64,000 bases of DNA, taken from contig NZ_JAPKNH010000007.1 of the NCBI RefSeq assembly GCF_026344005.1, forward strand, positions 186,001 to 250,000. The letters are read 5' to 3'. The position numbers were made by a program, and so were the translations under genes. Shown here one piece after another: positions 25,422-33,957 of the stretch. This DNA comes from Kaistia terrae (GTDB taxonomy: Bacteria; Pseudomonadota; Alphaproteobacteria; Rhizobiales; Kaistiaceae). A model generated the notes under the pieces. That model ran no database searches and had not been told where the DNA came from. It was given only the letters and a program-made list of their open reading frames with translations. How positions within the stretch are numbered: the stretch's first letter is position 1; each line of letters opens with the position of its first letter.

Positions 25422-26783
25422 CTAGAGGATGCCGCGTTCCCTAAGTTCCGCGACAGCGCCCTCGACGGCCACCAGAGTCGCGTCGACAACCGCTTCGTCA
25501 TGCGTCACCGACATGAACCACGCACCGCGCTCGAGGGCACGGACGCCGCGCTGAAGCAGCGCTGTGGTGAAGGCGACATAGGCCTTCTTGTCGGAACGGG
25601 CGAGATCGCGATAGTCGTGTGCCGGGCCGTCAATGCCGAAGGCGACATGGAACACCTGCGGATAGCCGGTGACCACCGCCTTGACGCCGACCTTCTCGAA
25701 CACCGCGCGCATACCCTCCATGAGCCGCGTGCCGTTGCGGTCGATGGTGGCATAAAGCTCCGGCGTCAACGACTTCAACGTCGCAACGGTCGCCGCCATG
25801 GCGAGCGGCTGCGAATTATAGGTGCCGCCATGCACCACGCCGCCCGACACGAACATGTCGAGCAGGTCGGCGCGGCCGGCAATGGCCGCGACCGGGAAGC
25901 CGTTGGCGATGGCCTTGCCGAAGGTGGCGAGGTCGGGCGTCACGCCGAAATGCGCCTGCGCGCCGCCGGCGCCGAGACGGAAGCCGGTGATGACTTCGTC
26001 GAAGATCAGGATGGTGCCGGCCTTGGTGCAGGCCTCGCGCACGCCTTCCAGATAACCAGCCGCCGGATGGATGGCGCCCGCGTTGCACATCGAGGCTTCC
26101 ATGATCACGCCGGCGACGTCGCCCTTGGCAAGACGCTGCTGAAGAAGCTCGAGATTGTTCCAGGGCAGGACTTCCAGCCCGTCGATCGACTGCGGCAACT
26201 GGCCCTTGCTGCCGGCGAACGGCACCGGCTTGTCGGCAGGGCCGGCTGCGTCGAGCGGCGGCGCGGTCGACCACAGGACGTTGTCGAACCAGCCATGATA
26301 ATGGCCTTCGAACTTGATGATGATCTGGCGGCCGGTGGCAGCACGGGCGAGGCGCAGGGCCGCCTGGTCGGCTTCCGAGCCGGACGAGGCAAAGCGCATG
26401 CGCTCGGCGCAGGGCACCATCTCGCAGACCAGACGGGCAGCCTCGGCCTCGACCTTCGATTGGCCGCCGAAAAGGATGCCGTGCTTCATCTGCTCGGTGA
26501 CCGCGTCGCTCAGCGCCTGCGGATTGTGGCCGAGGATCATCGGGCCCATGCCGAGGTAATAATCGATGAGCTTGTTGCCATCGACGTCGAACAGATACGG
26601 GCCCTCCGCCTTCTCGAAGACGAGCGGCGTCGGCGAGATGTTCATGCGGAAATTGCTGTTGACGCCACCGGCGATCCACTGGGCGTTACGGCGGATTTCC
26701 TCCGCTGAACGCTCGAAGGTCAGCGGCTTGGACGACTGGGCGGTTTCGGTGGACGTGCTGGCCGCCTGGTTGTGGATGGTCAA
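25422..26783 (-). CDS. Class III PLP aminotransferase / glutamate-1-semialdehyde aminomutase-like enzyme
   Basis: A 453-residue PLP enzyme. The core has GHNPQALSDAVTEQMKHGI, SSGSEADQAALRLARAATGR, the cofactor aspartate in LIFDEVITGFRLGAGG and the Schiff-base lysine in LATFGKAIANGFPVAAIAGR. It resembles HemL, but the cluster context (amino-acid importer, hydroxyacid dehydrogenase, IclR regulator) points to a catabolic transaminase or aminomutase rather than haem synthesis. The start is TTG at 26783 because AGGAG lies 6 bases upstream; no in-frame ATG fits, and a further TTG at 26816 has no ribosome site. It diverges from the IclR gene. Confidence 0.85.
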   Translation of the reverse strand: MTIHNQAASTSTETAQSSKPLTFERSAEEIRRNAQWIAGGVNSNFRMNISPTPLVFEKAEGPYLFDVDGNKLIDYYLGMGPMILGHNPQALSDAVTEQMKHGILFGGQSKVEAEAARLVCEMVPCAERMRFASSGSEADQAALRLARAATGRQIIIKFEGHYHGWFDNVLWSTAPPLDAAGPADKPVPFAGSKGQLPQSIDGLEVLPWNNLELLQQRLAKGDVAGVIMEASMCNAGAIHPAAGYLEGVREACTKAGTILIFDEVITGFRLGAGGAQAHFGVTPDLATFGKAIANGFPVAAIAGRADLLDMFVSGGVVHGGTYNSQPLAMAATVATLKSLTPELYATIDRNGTRLMEGMRAVFEKVGVKAVVTGYPQVFHVAFGIDGPAHDYRDLARSDKKAYVAFTTALLQRGVRALERGAWFMSVTHDEAVVDATLVAVEGAVAELRERGIL

Positions 26784-26827
26784 CGCTAGCTCCTGTGCTT
26801 GGTATAACCGTACCAAGCCAGAAGGCC

Positions 26828-26866
26828 CGTTTCATGTAAACGAGCGCTTGTTTCGCGTGACGGAAA
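26828..26866. promoter_or_regulatory. Candidate IclR operator region
   Basis: Two inverted motifs lie between the divergent TTG start (26783) and the iclR-type gene (26897): CGTTT-N5-AAACG at 26828-26842 and TTTC-N8-GAAA at 26851-26866. IclR-family dimers bind imperfect TTTC/GAAA-type palindromes between divergent genes. The match is suggestive only. Confidence 0.35.
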
Positions 26867-26896
26867 AAAGCTAGATTCCGGGCGACGGAAGCAGGA

Positions 26897-27709
26897 ATGG
26901 ATTGCAGGAACATGAGCACGGAACCGGACGACCGCTACATTGTCGGTCCCGTCTTGAAGGCCCTCAAGGTTCTCGACGCAATCGCCCAAAAAGGCCATCC
27001 GGCCTCGCTGACGACGATCGCCACGGAACTCGGGCTGCCGAAGACCAGCGTCTTCCGCTATCTGCGCACGCTGAGCGCCGCCGGCTTCCTAACCTATGAC
27101 GCCAATCGCGACCGTTACAGTGTCGGCATCCGGTTTCGTGCGCTGGCAACGGCGGACAAGAGCATCCAGCGCCTGCGCGAATGCGCCATGCCGGCACTGG
27201 CCGAAATCAATCGCGAGTTCAACGAGACGACCAATCTCGCCGTATTGGCCGAGAACCACGTCGTCTATATCGACATCATTGAATCGACCCGCGCGCTGCG
27301 CATGCAGGCGCGCATCGGCAGTCGCGATCCCGTTCATTCGACAGCGCTTGGCAAGGCGATCCTGGCCCGCCTGCCGCTCGACGAACGAACACAGTTGCTC
27401 TCCGACGCCCTGCCGCAACGGACGCTGCGCACGATCACGCAATTGAAGACGATCGAGAAGCAGCTTGCCGAGGCGGCGACGAGCGGCGTTGCCATCGAAA
27501 TCGGCGAGAACGAGGAAGGCACGATGTGCATGGGCGTCGCCATCCTCAACGAGACCGGCTATCCGGTCGCGGCCATCAGCATCTCGGCGCCCGAGCGGCG
27601 CGTCACGACAGAGATCCGTCCGCGCATGATCGCCAGGCTGCAGGAGGCGACGACGCAGATCTCGCAAAAGCTCGCCTCGTCGCAATTGCAGCAACTGCCC
27701 GTCGACTGA
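26897..27709 (+). CDS. IclR-family transcriptional regulator
   Basis: A 270-residue regulator. The winged helix (about 20-75) contains PVLKALKVLDAIAQKG and TTIATELGLPKTSVFRYLRT. The C-terminal IclR effector domain includes NHVVYIDIIESTRALRMQAR, RDPVHSTALGKAILARLPLD and the ligand-pocket signature GVAIEIGENEEGTMCMGVAI. It diverges from the class III aminotransferase and most likely controls it and the importer behind it. A start at 26912 (MSTEPDD) is also possible; the first ATG has GGAAG 6 bases upstream. Confidence 0.92.
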   Translation: MDCRNMSTEPDDRYIVGPVLKALKVLDAIAQKGHPASLTTIATELGLPKTSVFRYLRTLSAAGFLTYDANRDRYSVGIRFRALATADKSIQRLRECAMPALAEINREFNETTNLAVLAENHVVYIDIIESTRALRMQARIGSRDPVHSTALGKAILARLPLDERTQLLSDALPQRTLRTITQLKTIEKQLAEAATSGVAIEIGENEEGTMCMGVAILNETGYPVAAISISAPERRVTTEIRPRMIARLQEATTQISQKLASSQLQQLPVD

Positions 27710-27970
27710 TTCGACCACCTCCCGGCAACACCTCTTTTCTCGACAGGCCGCTCGACGCTCCTTTGTGGGCCGTCGTCACGCCGGTGCTCGAACGTGCTTT
27801 CGCGGCAGCGGCGTGCTGTTCATTTTTTTGTTTCGTGCCGAAAAGACCGGCGACAATCCTCGCTTCGCCCATTCCCGCCGCCGTCAATGTCACGCTAGAC
27901 TGCCAGCTCAGTCGGCCTGCCGGCCGCATCAAGATCCGCCCAAGCGGACCGACGCACAACGGAGGACTTC

Positions 27971-28426
27971 ATGCTGAAATCAATCGACCCGCGCCTCAAT
28001 GCGGATGTGCTGTATGCCCTGAGGGCGATGGGTCATGGCGACGAACTCGTCATCTGCGACACCAATTTCCCCGCTGATGCCGTGGCCCGCGAAACCGTGC
28101 TGGGCGAACTGCTGCGCATCGACAATGTTTCGGCCGCCGAAGCCGCGAACGCGATCCTCTCCGTGATGCCGCTCGACAGCTTTGTCGACCAGCCGGCGCT
28201 GCGCATGGAGATCGTCGGCAGCCCCGATCAGCTCCCCGACGTGCAGAACGAAGTTCAGGCTGAGATCGACGCTGCGGAAGGCCGGTCCTGGCCGATGGGC
28301 TCGGTCGAGCGCTTCGATTTCTATGAGCGCGCCAGAAGCGCCTATTGCGTCATCCAGACCGGCGAGCGCCGCTTTTATGGCTGCTTCATCCTGAAAAAGG
28401 GCGTCATTCCGCCCGACGCGCGCTAG
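27971..28426 (+). CDS. RbsD/FucU-family sugar mutarotase
   Basis: A 151-residue protein of the decameric RbsD/FucU family, which interconverts pyranose/furanose or alpha/beta sugar anomers. MLKSIDPRLNADVLYALRAM and GHGDELVICDTNFP are the conserved opening, including the active-site histidine of GHGD. RRFYGCFILKKGVI is the C-terminal signature. The length fits FucU (L-fucose mutarotase) better than RbsD (about 130-140), but the sugar is not proven. A GGAGG site lies upstream. It leads the cluster with the PfkB kinase and CUT1 importer, so it likely prepares the imported sugar for phosphorylation. Confidence 0.88.
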   Translation: MLKSIDPRLNADVLYALRAMGHGDELVICDTNFPADAVARETVLGELLRIDNVSAAEAANAILSVMPLDSFVDQPALRMEIVGSPDQLPDVQNEVQAEIDAAEGRSWPMGSVERFDFYERARSAYCVIQTGERRFYGCFILKKGVIPPDAR

Positions 28427-28503
28427 GGCGTCTTGCCGGGTCGCGTCTTCACGCAGCCCGGCTTCCCACTTTGCTCGAAAACGCTCTAGGCCGGAGACAC
28501 AAC

Positions 28504-29442
28504 ATGGCGGATAGCAGGCGCGGCGTCGCCATTCTCGGCATCTTCGTGGCGGATCTCGCCTTTCGAGCCGGACGGATGCCGGCAGTCGGCGAGACGATCG
28601 CCGGCTCCGGCTTCAAGATGGGACCGGGCGGCAAAGGCTCCAACCAGGCCGTAGCGGCGGCGCGAGCCGGCGCATCCGTCACCTTTCTCTCGAAGATTGG
28701 CAAGGACGCATTTGGCGCCGTCGCGCTCGACACGTGGAGCGCCGAGGGAATTTCCGCCCGCGTCACCCAGATGGAGGACGAGCCGACGGGCGCCGCCTTC
28801 ATCTATGTGAACGAGACCTCCGGAGAAAACGCCATCATCGTCGTTCCGGGCGCGGCAGCGACCATCAGCGCCGCCGATGTCGACGCAGCAGCGGATGCGA
28901 TCCGCGAGGCGGCCGTCTTCATCACCCAGCTTGAGCAGCCGGTCGCGGCAGCGAAGCGAGGGCTCGAAATTGCGCGGGCGGCAGGCGTCATCACCATCTT
29001 CAACCCCGCCCCGGCGGAGGCGTTCGACGACGCACTCTATCCGCTTTGCGACTACGTCACGCCGAACGAGAGCGAGGCGGCGTTCCTGACCGGTATCGCC
29101 GTCACGGACCTCGACAGCGCGCGAAAAGCGGGGGATGCGTTTCTCGCAAAGGGTGTCGGCACCGCCTTGATCACGCTGGGCGAGGCGGGCGCGCTGCTGC
29201 ATTCGCGAGCCGGCTCGATCCACGTTCCCGCCGTCAGCGCCGGTCCGGTCGTCGAGACGGCCGGCGCGGGGGACGCGTTCAACGGCGGCTTCGCGGCGGC
29301 GCTGGCGCGCGGCGCCGATCCCATCGAGGCGGCCCGCTTCGGCTGCGCCGTCGCCGGAATCTCCGTGACGCGGGCGGGCACGGCGCCGTCCATGCCGTAT
29401 CTTGCCGAAGTCGAGCCCCTGCTCGAAACGACACGGACATGA
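28504..29442 (+). CDS. PfkB-family carbohydrate kinase (ribokinase-like)
   Basis: A 312-residue kinase. PfkB signature 1 is GPGGKGSNQAVAAARAGASV. Signature 2, ETAGAGDAFNGGFAAALA, carries the catalytic Asp of GAGD and the anion hole. The segment ITLGEAGALLHS is a typical nucleotide-side loop. The ribokinase subgroup is the best fit. Start 28504 (MADSRRGVAIL) is used; the frame continues upstream through the fucU stop region without support. It lies 77 bases after the mutarotase gene and probably phosphorylates the same sugar. Confidence 0.9.
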   Translation: MADSRRGVAILGIFVADLAFRAGRMPAVGETIAGSGFKMGPGGKGSNQAVAAARAGASVTFLSKIGKDAFGAVALDTWSAEGISARVTQMEDEPTGAAFIYVNETSGENAIIVVPGAAATISAADVDAAADAIREAAVFITQLEQPVAAAKRGLEIARAAGVITIFNPAPAEAFDDALYPLCDYVTPNESEAAFLTGIAVTDLDSARKAGDAFLAKGVGTALITLGEAGALLHSRAGSIHVPAVSAGPVVETAGAGDAFNGGFAAALARGADPIEAARFGCAVAGISVTRAGTAPSMPYLAEVEPLLETTRT

Positions 29443-29827
29443 CGTAGAGGCTCCAGCGCCCCCCTCAACAGGGGCGCCTTGAGGCCGCTCCGGATTGATA
29501 ATGCGCCTCTAAAATAGCTGAGGCACACAGAACATATGCGCGACGTTTGATTTTTTACCTGTGAAAAGCATACTGCAGGGAAGAAAAACTTACTGATTGA
29601 CGCAAGCCGAAATTGTGGCTCTTGTTGACTCCCTGTGGGGCTGACGCATACTTCGCGCGGTCTTCGCCAGAAGGGGATTGCACCGCTGGAGGGTGGTGCG
29701 GAGAACGCTGGATGCGCGATTTTCGCGGATCCAGGGTGGATGTGTGCAGGCGCGCCAGATGAGCCGTAAAACGGTCCGGCGATGCTGCTGCAAAAGCCAA
29801 AATATCATCGAAATCGGGAGGATTTTC
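29443..29827. other. Intergenic region upstream of the first CUT1 importer
   Basis: This 385-base gap between the kinase and the binding-protein gene includes AT-rich sequence at 29535-29600 and a candidate sigma-70 promoter at 29625-29652. A long leader of about 170 bases would follow. A frame running back from the binding-protein gene lacks a ribosome site and is taken as non-coding. Confidence 0.5.
29625..29652 (+). promoter_or_regulatory. Candidate sigma-70 promoter for the CUT1 binding-protein gene
   Basis: TTGACT at 29625-29630 and CATACT at 29647-29652 with a 16-base spacer, in the AT-richer part of the gap. The next gene starts at 29828. Confidence 0.4.
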
Positions 29828-31504
29828 ATGAAGACGCAGGACTACGATCAGCATTCGAAGTGGCAGGCCAGCCGTCGCGGCGTCCTGAAGGGCGCCGCCG
29901 GCCTCGGCGCGCTCGCTGCGACCGGCGCGCTCGGCATGGGCGGTGCCAGCCTGTTCGCCCAGCCTGCCCTGGCGCAGGCATCCGACCTTCGCGCCCAGTT
30001 GCTGGCGGTTCCCGGTGTTGGCAAGGGCTCGCCCACCGACGCCGACTGGCAGAAGGTCGGCGAGATGGTTCTCGACGCGACCAAGAAGAACGTCAAGGAA
30101 GGCGAATTCGCCGGTGTCGAGCTGACCTTCATGGGGCTCAACAACCAGAACCTGCACAACATGCTGTTCCGCGGCTTCCTGAAGCCGTGGGAGACCTATA
30201 CCGGCGCCAAGATCAACTGGATCGATCTGGCCCAGGCTGACTATAACGCCCGCCTGCAGCAGTCGATCGCTACCGGCACCGTCGATTTCGACGTCATCGA
30301 GATGGGCGCTCCCTTCGAGGGCGACGTCTGCGGCAAGGGCCTCGCGTCCGAAATGCCGGACTGGGTCAAGGCCCAGATCGAGATGGACGACTATGTCGGC
30401 TACCTCAAGGCGCCGGTCGGCACCTGGAACGGCAAGACCTATCGCGTCTCGATCGACGGCGACTGCCACACCTTCAACCACCGCACCGACGTGTTCGCCG
30501 ATGCCGACCTCGCCAAGGCGTGGAAGGAAGCCGGCAATACGACCGAGTGGGAGGTTCCCAAGACCTGGCAGCAGGTTCAGGCAGCGACCAAGTTCCTCAA
30601 GGGCAAGAAGCTCGGTGGCCAAGACCTCTACGGCTATCTCGACGCGCCGAAGGCATGGGGCGGTTTCGGCTTCTACTTCCTCGGCAGCCGCGCCACCGCT
30701 TACGCCAAGCATCCGGACGACAAGGCCTGGCTGTTCGACGCCGACACGATGAAGCCGCGGGTCAACAATCCGGCCTGGGTGCGCGCCATCCAGGACGTGA
30801 TCGACGCGCTGCCTTCGGAGCCGGCCGACCAGATCAACGCCGACCCGAACACCACCGCCTTCCAGCAGTTCCTCGGCGGCACCGGCTCGATGGTCTCCTG
30901 GTGGGGCGATGTCGGCTCCAACGCCAAGACCAGCGACACCTCGGTCGTCGGCGACGTCACCGGCTTCTCGATCCTGCCGGGCTCGGACGACGTCTACAAC
31001 GCCAAGACCGGCCAGTGGGACAAGCTCGCGAGCGGCCCGAACTACGCGCCGAACATGGCCTTCATCGGCTGGGGCGTTTACGTCATGTCCCGCGTCGACG
31101 CGGACGAAAAGAAGAAGAAGGCGGCCTGGTCCGCTGCCGCCCATCTCGGCGGCAAGGACATCGGGCTCTGGATGTCGGCCTATCCGTCGGGCTTCCAGCC
31201 TTACCGGAACAGCCAGTTCAACATCCCGGAATGGGTTGCCGCCGGCTATGACGAGGCGTTCATCACCGCCTACCTCAACGCCAACAAGGACAGCTACAAC
31301 CACCCGAACGCGGCGATCGAGCCGCGCATCCCCGGCATCTTCCAGTACTACTCGATCGCCGAGGACGAACTGGCCAAGACCTTTGCCGGTCAGGGTACCG
31401 CCCAGGAAGGCGCCGACAAGATCGCCGCTGCCTGGGAGAAGCTGACCGACCAGATCGGCCGCGAAAAGCAGATCGAGCTCTACAAGGCTTCGCTCGGTAG
31501 CTGA
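29828..31504 (+). CDS. CUT1-type carbohydrate ABC importer substrate-binding protein
   Basis: A 558-residue family 1 solute-binding protein, large for the class (usually about 400-450). The N-terminus has a twin-arginine-type signal (SRRGVLKGAAGLGALAATGA) with cleavage near PALAQA|SD. Domain 1 follows with LKPWETYTGAKINWIDLAQA and DFDVIEMGAPFEG, and the late region has AAWSAAAHLGGKDIGLWM. The ATG at 29828 has GGGAGG 8 bases upstream. It heads the importer whose permeases follow; a terminator-like hairpin at 31587-31622 separates them. The sugar is presumably the substrate of the upstream FucU/PfkB enzymes. Confidence 0.9.
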   Translation: MKTQDYDQHSKWQASRRGVLKGAAGLGALAATGALGMGGASLFAQPALAQASDLRAQLLAVPGVGKGSPTDADWQKVGEMVLDATKKNVKEGEFAGVELTFMGLNNQNLHNMLFRGFLKPWETYTGAKINWIDLAQADYNARLQQSIATGTVDFDVIEMGAPFEGDVCGKGLASEMPDWVKAQIEMDDYVGYLKAPVGTWNGKTYRVSIDGDCHTFNHRTDVFADADLAKAWKEAGNTTEWEVPKTWQQVQAATKFLKGKKLGGQDLYGYLDAPKAWGGFGFYFLGSRATAYAKHPDDKAWLFDADTMKPRVNNPAWVRAIQDVIDALPSEPADQINADPNTTAFQQFLGGTGSMVSWWGDVGSNAKTSDTSVVGDVTGFSILPGSDDVYNAKTGQWDKLASGPNYAPNMAFIGWGVYVMSRVDADEKKKKAAWSAAAHLGGKDIGLWMSAYPSGFQPYRNSQFNIPEWVAAGYDEAFITAYLNANKDSYNHPNAAIEPRIPGIFQYYSIAEDELAKTFAGQGTAQEGADKIAAAWEKLTDQIGREKQIELYKASLGS

Positions 31505-31517
31505 GCCAACGGACCCC

Positions 31518-31541
31518 GGCCGGCCTTCGGGCTGGCCGGCC
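31518..31541 (+). repeat. Stem-loop just after the CUT1 binding-protein gene
   Basis: GGCCGGCC and GGCCGGCC (self-complementary) form an 8-bp GC stem with an 8-base loop, flanked by CCCC and GGGG. It starts 14 bases after the stop codon and probably protects the 3' end of the binding-protein mRNA. Confidence 0.6.
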
Positions 31542-31586
31542 TCTGCCGGGGCTGCCCGATGGAGGCAAGGTCTGGGGATCCTTCAG

Positions 31587-31622
31587 GGCTGGCGGCGCGA
31601 AGGCGTCGCCAGCCGGTTTTTT
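31587..31622 (+). terminator. Rho-independent-type terminator between binding protein and first permease
   Basis: GGCTGGCG, 12 bases, CGCCAGCC, then GG and six T residues. It lies 82 bases after the binding-protein stop and 41 bases before the permease ATG. Partial termination here would lower permease expression relative to the binding protein. Confidence 0.75.
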
Positions 31623-31662
31623 CTGCAGTGTCGTTTTCGACGCTCCTTGATGAGCAAACCCC

Positions 31663-32778
31663 ATGCAGACGTCCCAAATTGCCGCGCCGCAGGATTTGAT
31701 CGCGACGCACGACATACCCCCGGCACGTCGTTCGGCCGGCAAATGGCTGATCACGCTGGCGACCCTCGCGCTCGCCGCGATCGTGCTCTATCAGGGGCTT
31801 TATGCCGCCGGCCAGACGGAAACGGGCTTCGCCAACTGGCGGCCGGTTCTCTATGCCTATCTCGCCTGGGGCGTCGCGCTCGGCTGGGGCCAGGTGCTCA
31901 TGCGCGGCGAAGGCGGCAAGCGCGCGCTGTTCGTGCTTCCGGCGATCCTGTTCACCGTCGCCGTGGTGATCTTCCCGACGGTGGCCGGGCTCTACATCGC
32001 CTTCACCGACTGGAACCTCGCCTCGTTTGACGGCCGCTCGTTCAACGGCCTCGCCAATTTCTGGGCGTTGATGCACGACAGCTACTTCTGGAACGCCCTG
32101 CGCAACATGGGCTATTATGTGCTGGCCGTGCTGGTGCAGTACGCCATCGCCTTCGGCCTCGCGCTTCTCCTCAACGCCGAAATCCGGGCGCGAAAGTTTT
32201 TCCGCGTCGCCTTCCTGATGCCGTTCATGCTGAGCCCTGTCGCCGTCGGCTGGATGGTCGGCAAGTCGCTGATGGAATATCGCTTCGGCCCGGCCGCGAC
32301 GCTGGCCCGCCATCTCGGCTGGGAAAACCCCGCCTTCTTCGCCTCGCCCTGGATCGCCCGCTTCTCGATCATGGCGATGGACGCCTGGGTCTGGATCCCG
32401 TTCGTAATGATCCTGCTGCTGGCTGGCCTGCAGGCGCTGCCCAAGGAAATTCTGGAAGCCGCCAAGGTTGACGGCGCCAATGGCTGGCGCTCGTTCTGGC
32501 AGATCATCTTCCCGCTGATGCTGCCGGTCTCGATCACCGCGATCATCATCCGCATCATCTTCCAGCTGAAGCTCGCCGACATCGTCATCACCGTGACCTC
32601 CGGCGGCCCCGGCGGCTCGACTGACACCGTCTCGAGCTTCATTTTCCGCGAGTATCGCGATCGCTCGAATGTCGGCTACGGCACCATGGTGGCCGAGTTC
32701 TACTTCATCCTGATCGCCCTGTTCGTGGCGCTGCTGCTCTGGGGTTCGAGCCGCTGGATGAAGCGGGTGACAGGCTGA
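31663..32778 (+). CDS. CUT1 carbohydrate ABC importer permease, MalF-like
   Basis: A 371-residue permease with about eight hydrophobic segments; the first two (residues about 25-75) form an N-terminal extension like that of MalF. The EAA coupling loop is EILEAAKVDGANGWRSFWQI. The next gene starts by overlapping the stop (TGATG). No ATPase gene follows, so a shared MsmX/UgpC-type ATPase from elsewhere is needed. Confidence 0.93.
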   Translation: MQTSQIAAPQDLIATHDIPPARRSAGKWLITLATLALAAIVLYQGLYAAGQTETGFANWRPVLYAYLAWGVALGWGQVLMRGEGGKRALFVLPAILFTVAVVIFPTVAGLYIAFTDWNLASFDGRSFNGLANFWALMHDSYFWNALRNMGYYVLAVLVQYAIAFGLALLLNAEIRARKFFRVAFLMPFMLSPVAVGWMVGKSLMEYRFGPAATLARHLGWENPAFFASPWIARFSIMAMDAWVWIPFVMILLLAGLQALPKEILEAAKVDGANGWRSFWQIIFPLMLPVSITAIIIRIIFQLKLADIVITVTSGGPGGSTDTVSSFIFREYRDRSNVGYGTMVAEFYFILIALFVALLLWGSSRWMKRVTG

Positions 32779-33731
32779 TGGCTAGTACAATGAAAGCACA
32801 ATCCGGCATGGCCACCCGTCCCTACACCTACCGCGAACCGCAGAGCGAGCTCGCCAGCAACACCAAACGCATCGCCGGCAAGGTCGCGATCTACACGCTG
32901 CTGATCCTGTGGACCTTCATCGCGCTGTTCCCGATCTACTGGACAATCACGACCTCGTTCAAAGTCGCGGTTGATGTCACCCAGGGCCATATGATCCCTT
33001 GGGTCGACTACACGCCCGACTGGCGTGGCTGGCGGTCGATCGGCTTGTCGCCGGACACCATCTTCAGCACCTCGACGGTGCGCGAAGAGTTCATGAAGCG
33101 CTTCCTGAATTCGGCCATCATGGCCATCGGCGCGTCGCTTCTGGCCGTCATTCTCGGCTCGCTCGCTGCCTACGGGCTGGTGCGGTTCGACTACAAATTC
33201 GCCATCTGGCGCAACCGCGACATCTCCTTCTTCTTCCTGTCGCAGCTGATCCTGCCGCCCGTCGTCCTCGCCATGCCTTTCCTCGTTCTCTACAAGGAAC
33301 TGGCACTGCTCGACACGCGCATCGGCCTGATCGTCGTCTACACGCTGATGGTGCTGCCGATCGTTATCTGGATCATGCGCGACCAGTTCCGCGGCATCCC
33401 GGTCGAACTCGAACAGGCGGCGCTGGTCGACGGCTGCTCGACCTGGGGCGCGTTCATGCGCATCGTGCTGCCGATCTCGCTGCCGGGCATGGTCGCCGCC
33501 TTCATCCTGTCGGTGGTGCTGTGCTGGAACGAGTATTTCTTCGCAGCGCTTTTGACCTCGACCAACGCCAATACCCTGCCCGTCATGGTGGCGAGCCAGA
33601 CCGGTTCGCAGGGCATCAACTGGTGGTCGATGGCGGCGCTCTCGACGGCGGCGATCGCCCCGCTCGCCATCGTCGGCATCTTCCTCGAGCGCTACATCGT
33701 CAAGGGCCTCACGGCCGGCGCGGTTAAGTAG
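32778..33731 (+). CDS. CUT1 carbohydrate ABC importer permease, MalG-like
   Basis: A 317-residue permease. Hydrophobic segments begin at YTLLILWTFIALFPIYWTIT, and the EAA loop is ELEQAALVDGCSTWGAFMRI followed by VLPISLPGMVAAFIL. The C-terminus LERYIVKGLTAGAVK is the conserved MalG ending. It overlaps the MalF-like gene by one base and is the last gene of the cluster. Confidence 0.94.
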   Translation: MASTMKAQSGMATRPYTYREPQSELASNTKRIAGKVAIYTLLILWTFIALFPIYWTITTSFKVAVDVTQGHMIPWVDYTPDWRGWRSIGLSPDTIFSTSTVREEFMKRFLNSAIMAIGASLLAVILGSLAAYGLVRFDYKFAIWRNRDISFFFLSQLILPPVVLAMPFLVLYKELALLDTRIGLIVVYTLMVLPIVIWIMRDQFRGIPVELEQAALVDGCSTWGAFMRIVLPISLPGMVAAFILSVVLCWNEYFFAALLTSTNANTLPVMVASQTGSQGINWWSMAALSTAAIAPLAIVGIFLERYIVKGLTAGAVK

Positions 33732-33750
33732 ACCGGACCGCTCAAGCAAG

Positions 33751-33790
33751 CCCCTCACCCCACCCTCTCCCGCTCGCGGGAGAGGGCTTT
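33751..33790. repeat. Intergenic repeat family A, single arm (copy A4)
   Basis: CCCCTCACCCCACCCTCTCC with the CCCGCTCGCGGGAGAGGG hairpin, 20 bases after the MalG-like stop. The partner arm is missing. It may serve as the cluster's terminator. Confidence 0.68.
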
Positions 33791-33845
33791 TCGGGCGGCG
33801 GGCTTCATCGACGTCGAGCCCAGTCAGGCCCGCAATGCCTCCGAC

Positions 33846-33957
33846 ATTCGCGCGAGCGAAGCCTCGAAAGGAGATCTAGCGAGGCACACAGGGGCGAGAG
33901 GCGTGTTCCCTGAACCCTCCTTCGAGGCCCGGCTCCGCCGGGCACCTCAGGATGATG
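33846..33957. repeat. Intergenic repeat family C, degenerate pair (copy C2)
   Basis: The right end CTCCTTCGAGGCCCGGCTCC, GCCGGGCACCTCAGGATGAT, G matches copy C1. The left arm (GAGCGAAGCCTCGAAAGGAG) is eroded and lacks the terminal CATCATCCTGAGG. It lies between the convergent MalG-like and ligD genes and reaches close to the ligD stop. Confidence 0.6.

Noticed and set aside
25422-26783. hemL (haem biosynthesis glutamate-1-semialdehyde aminomutase)
   Set aside because: Fold and lysine fit, but context is a catabolic importer cluster under IclR, and alphaproteobacteria make 5-aminolevulinate by the HemA (glycine) route.
28427-28503. Small RNA or ORF between the mutarotase and kinase genes
   Set aside because: Only 77 bases, no hairpin with T-run and no ribosome site; treated as an operon spacer.
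29555-31303. 582-codon open frame on the minus strand
   Set aside because: Antisense to the CUT1 binding-protein gene with signal peptide and ribosome site.
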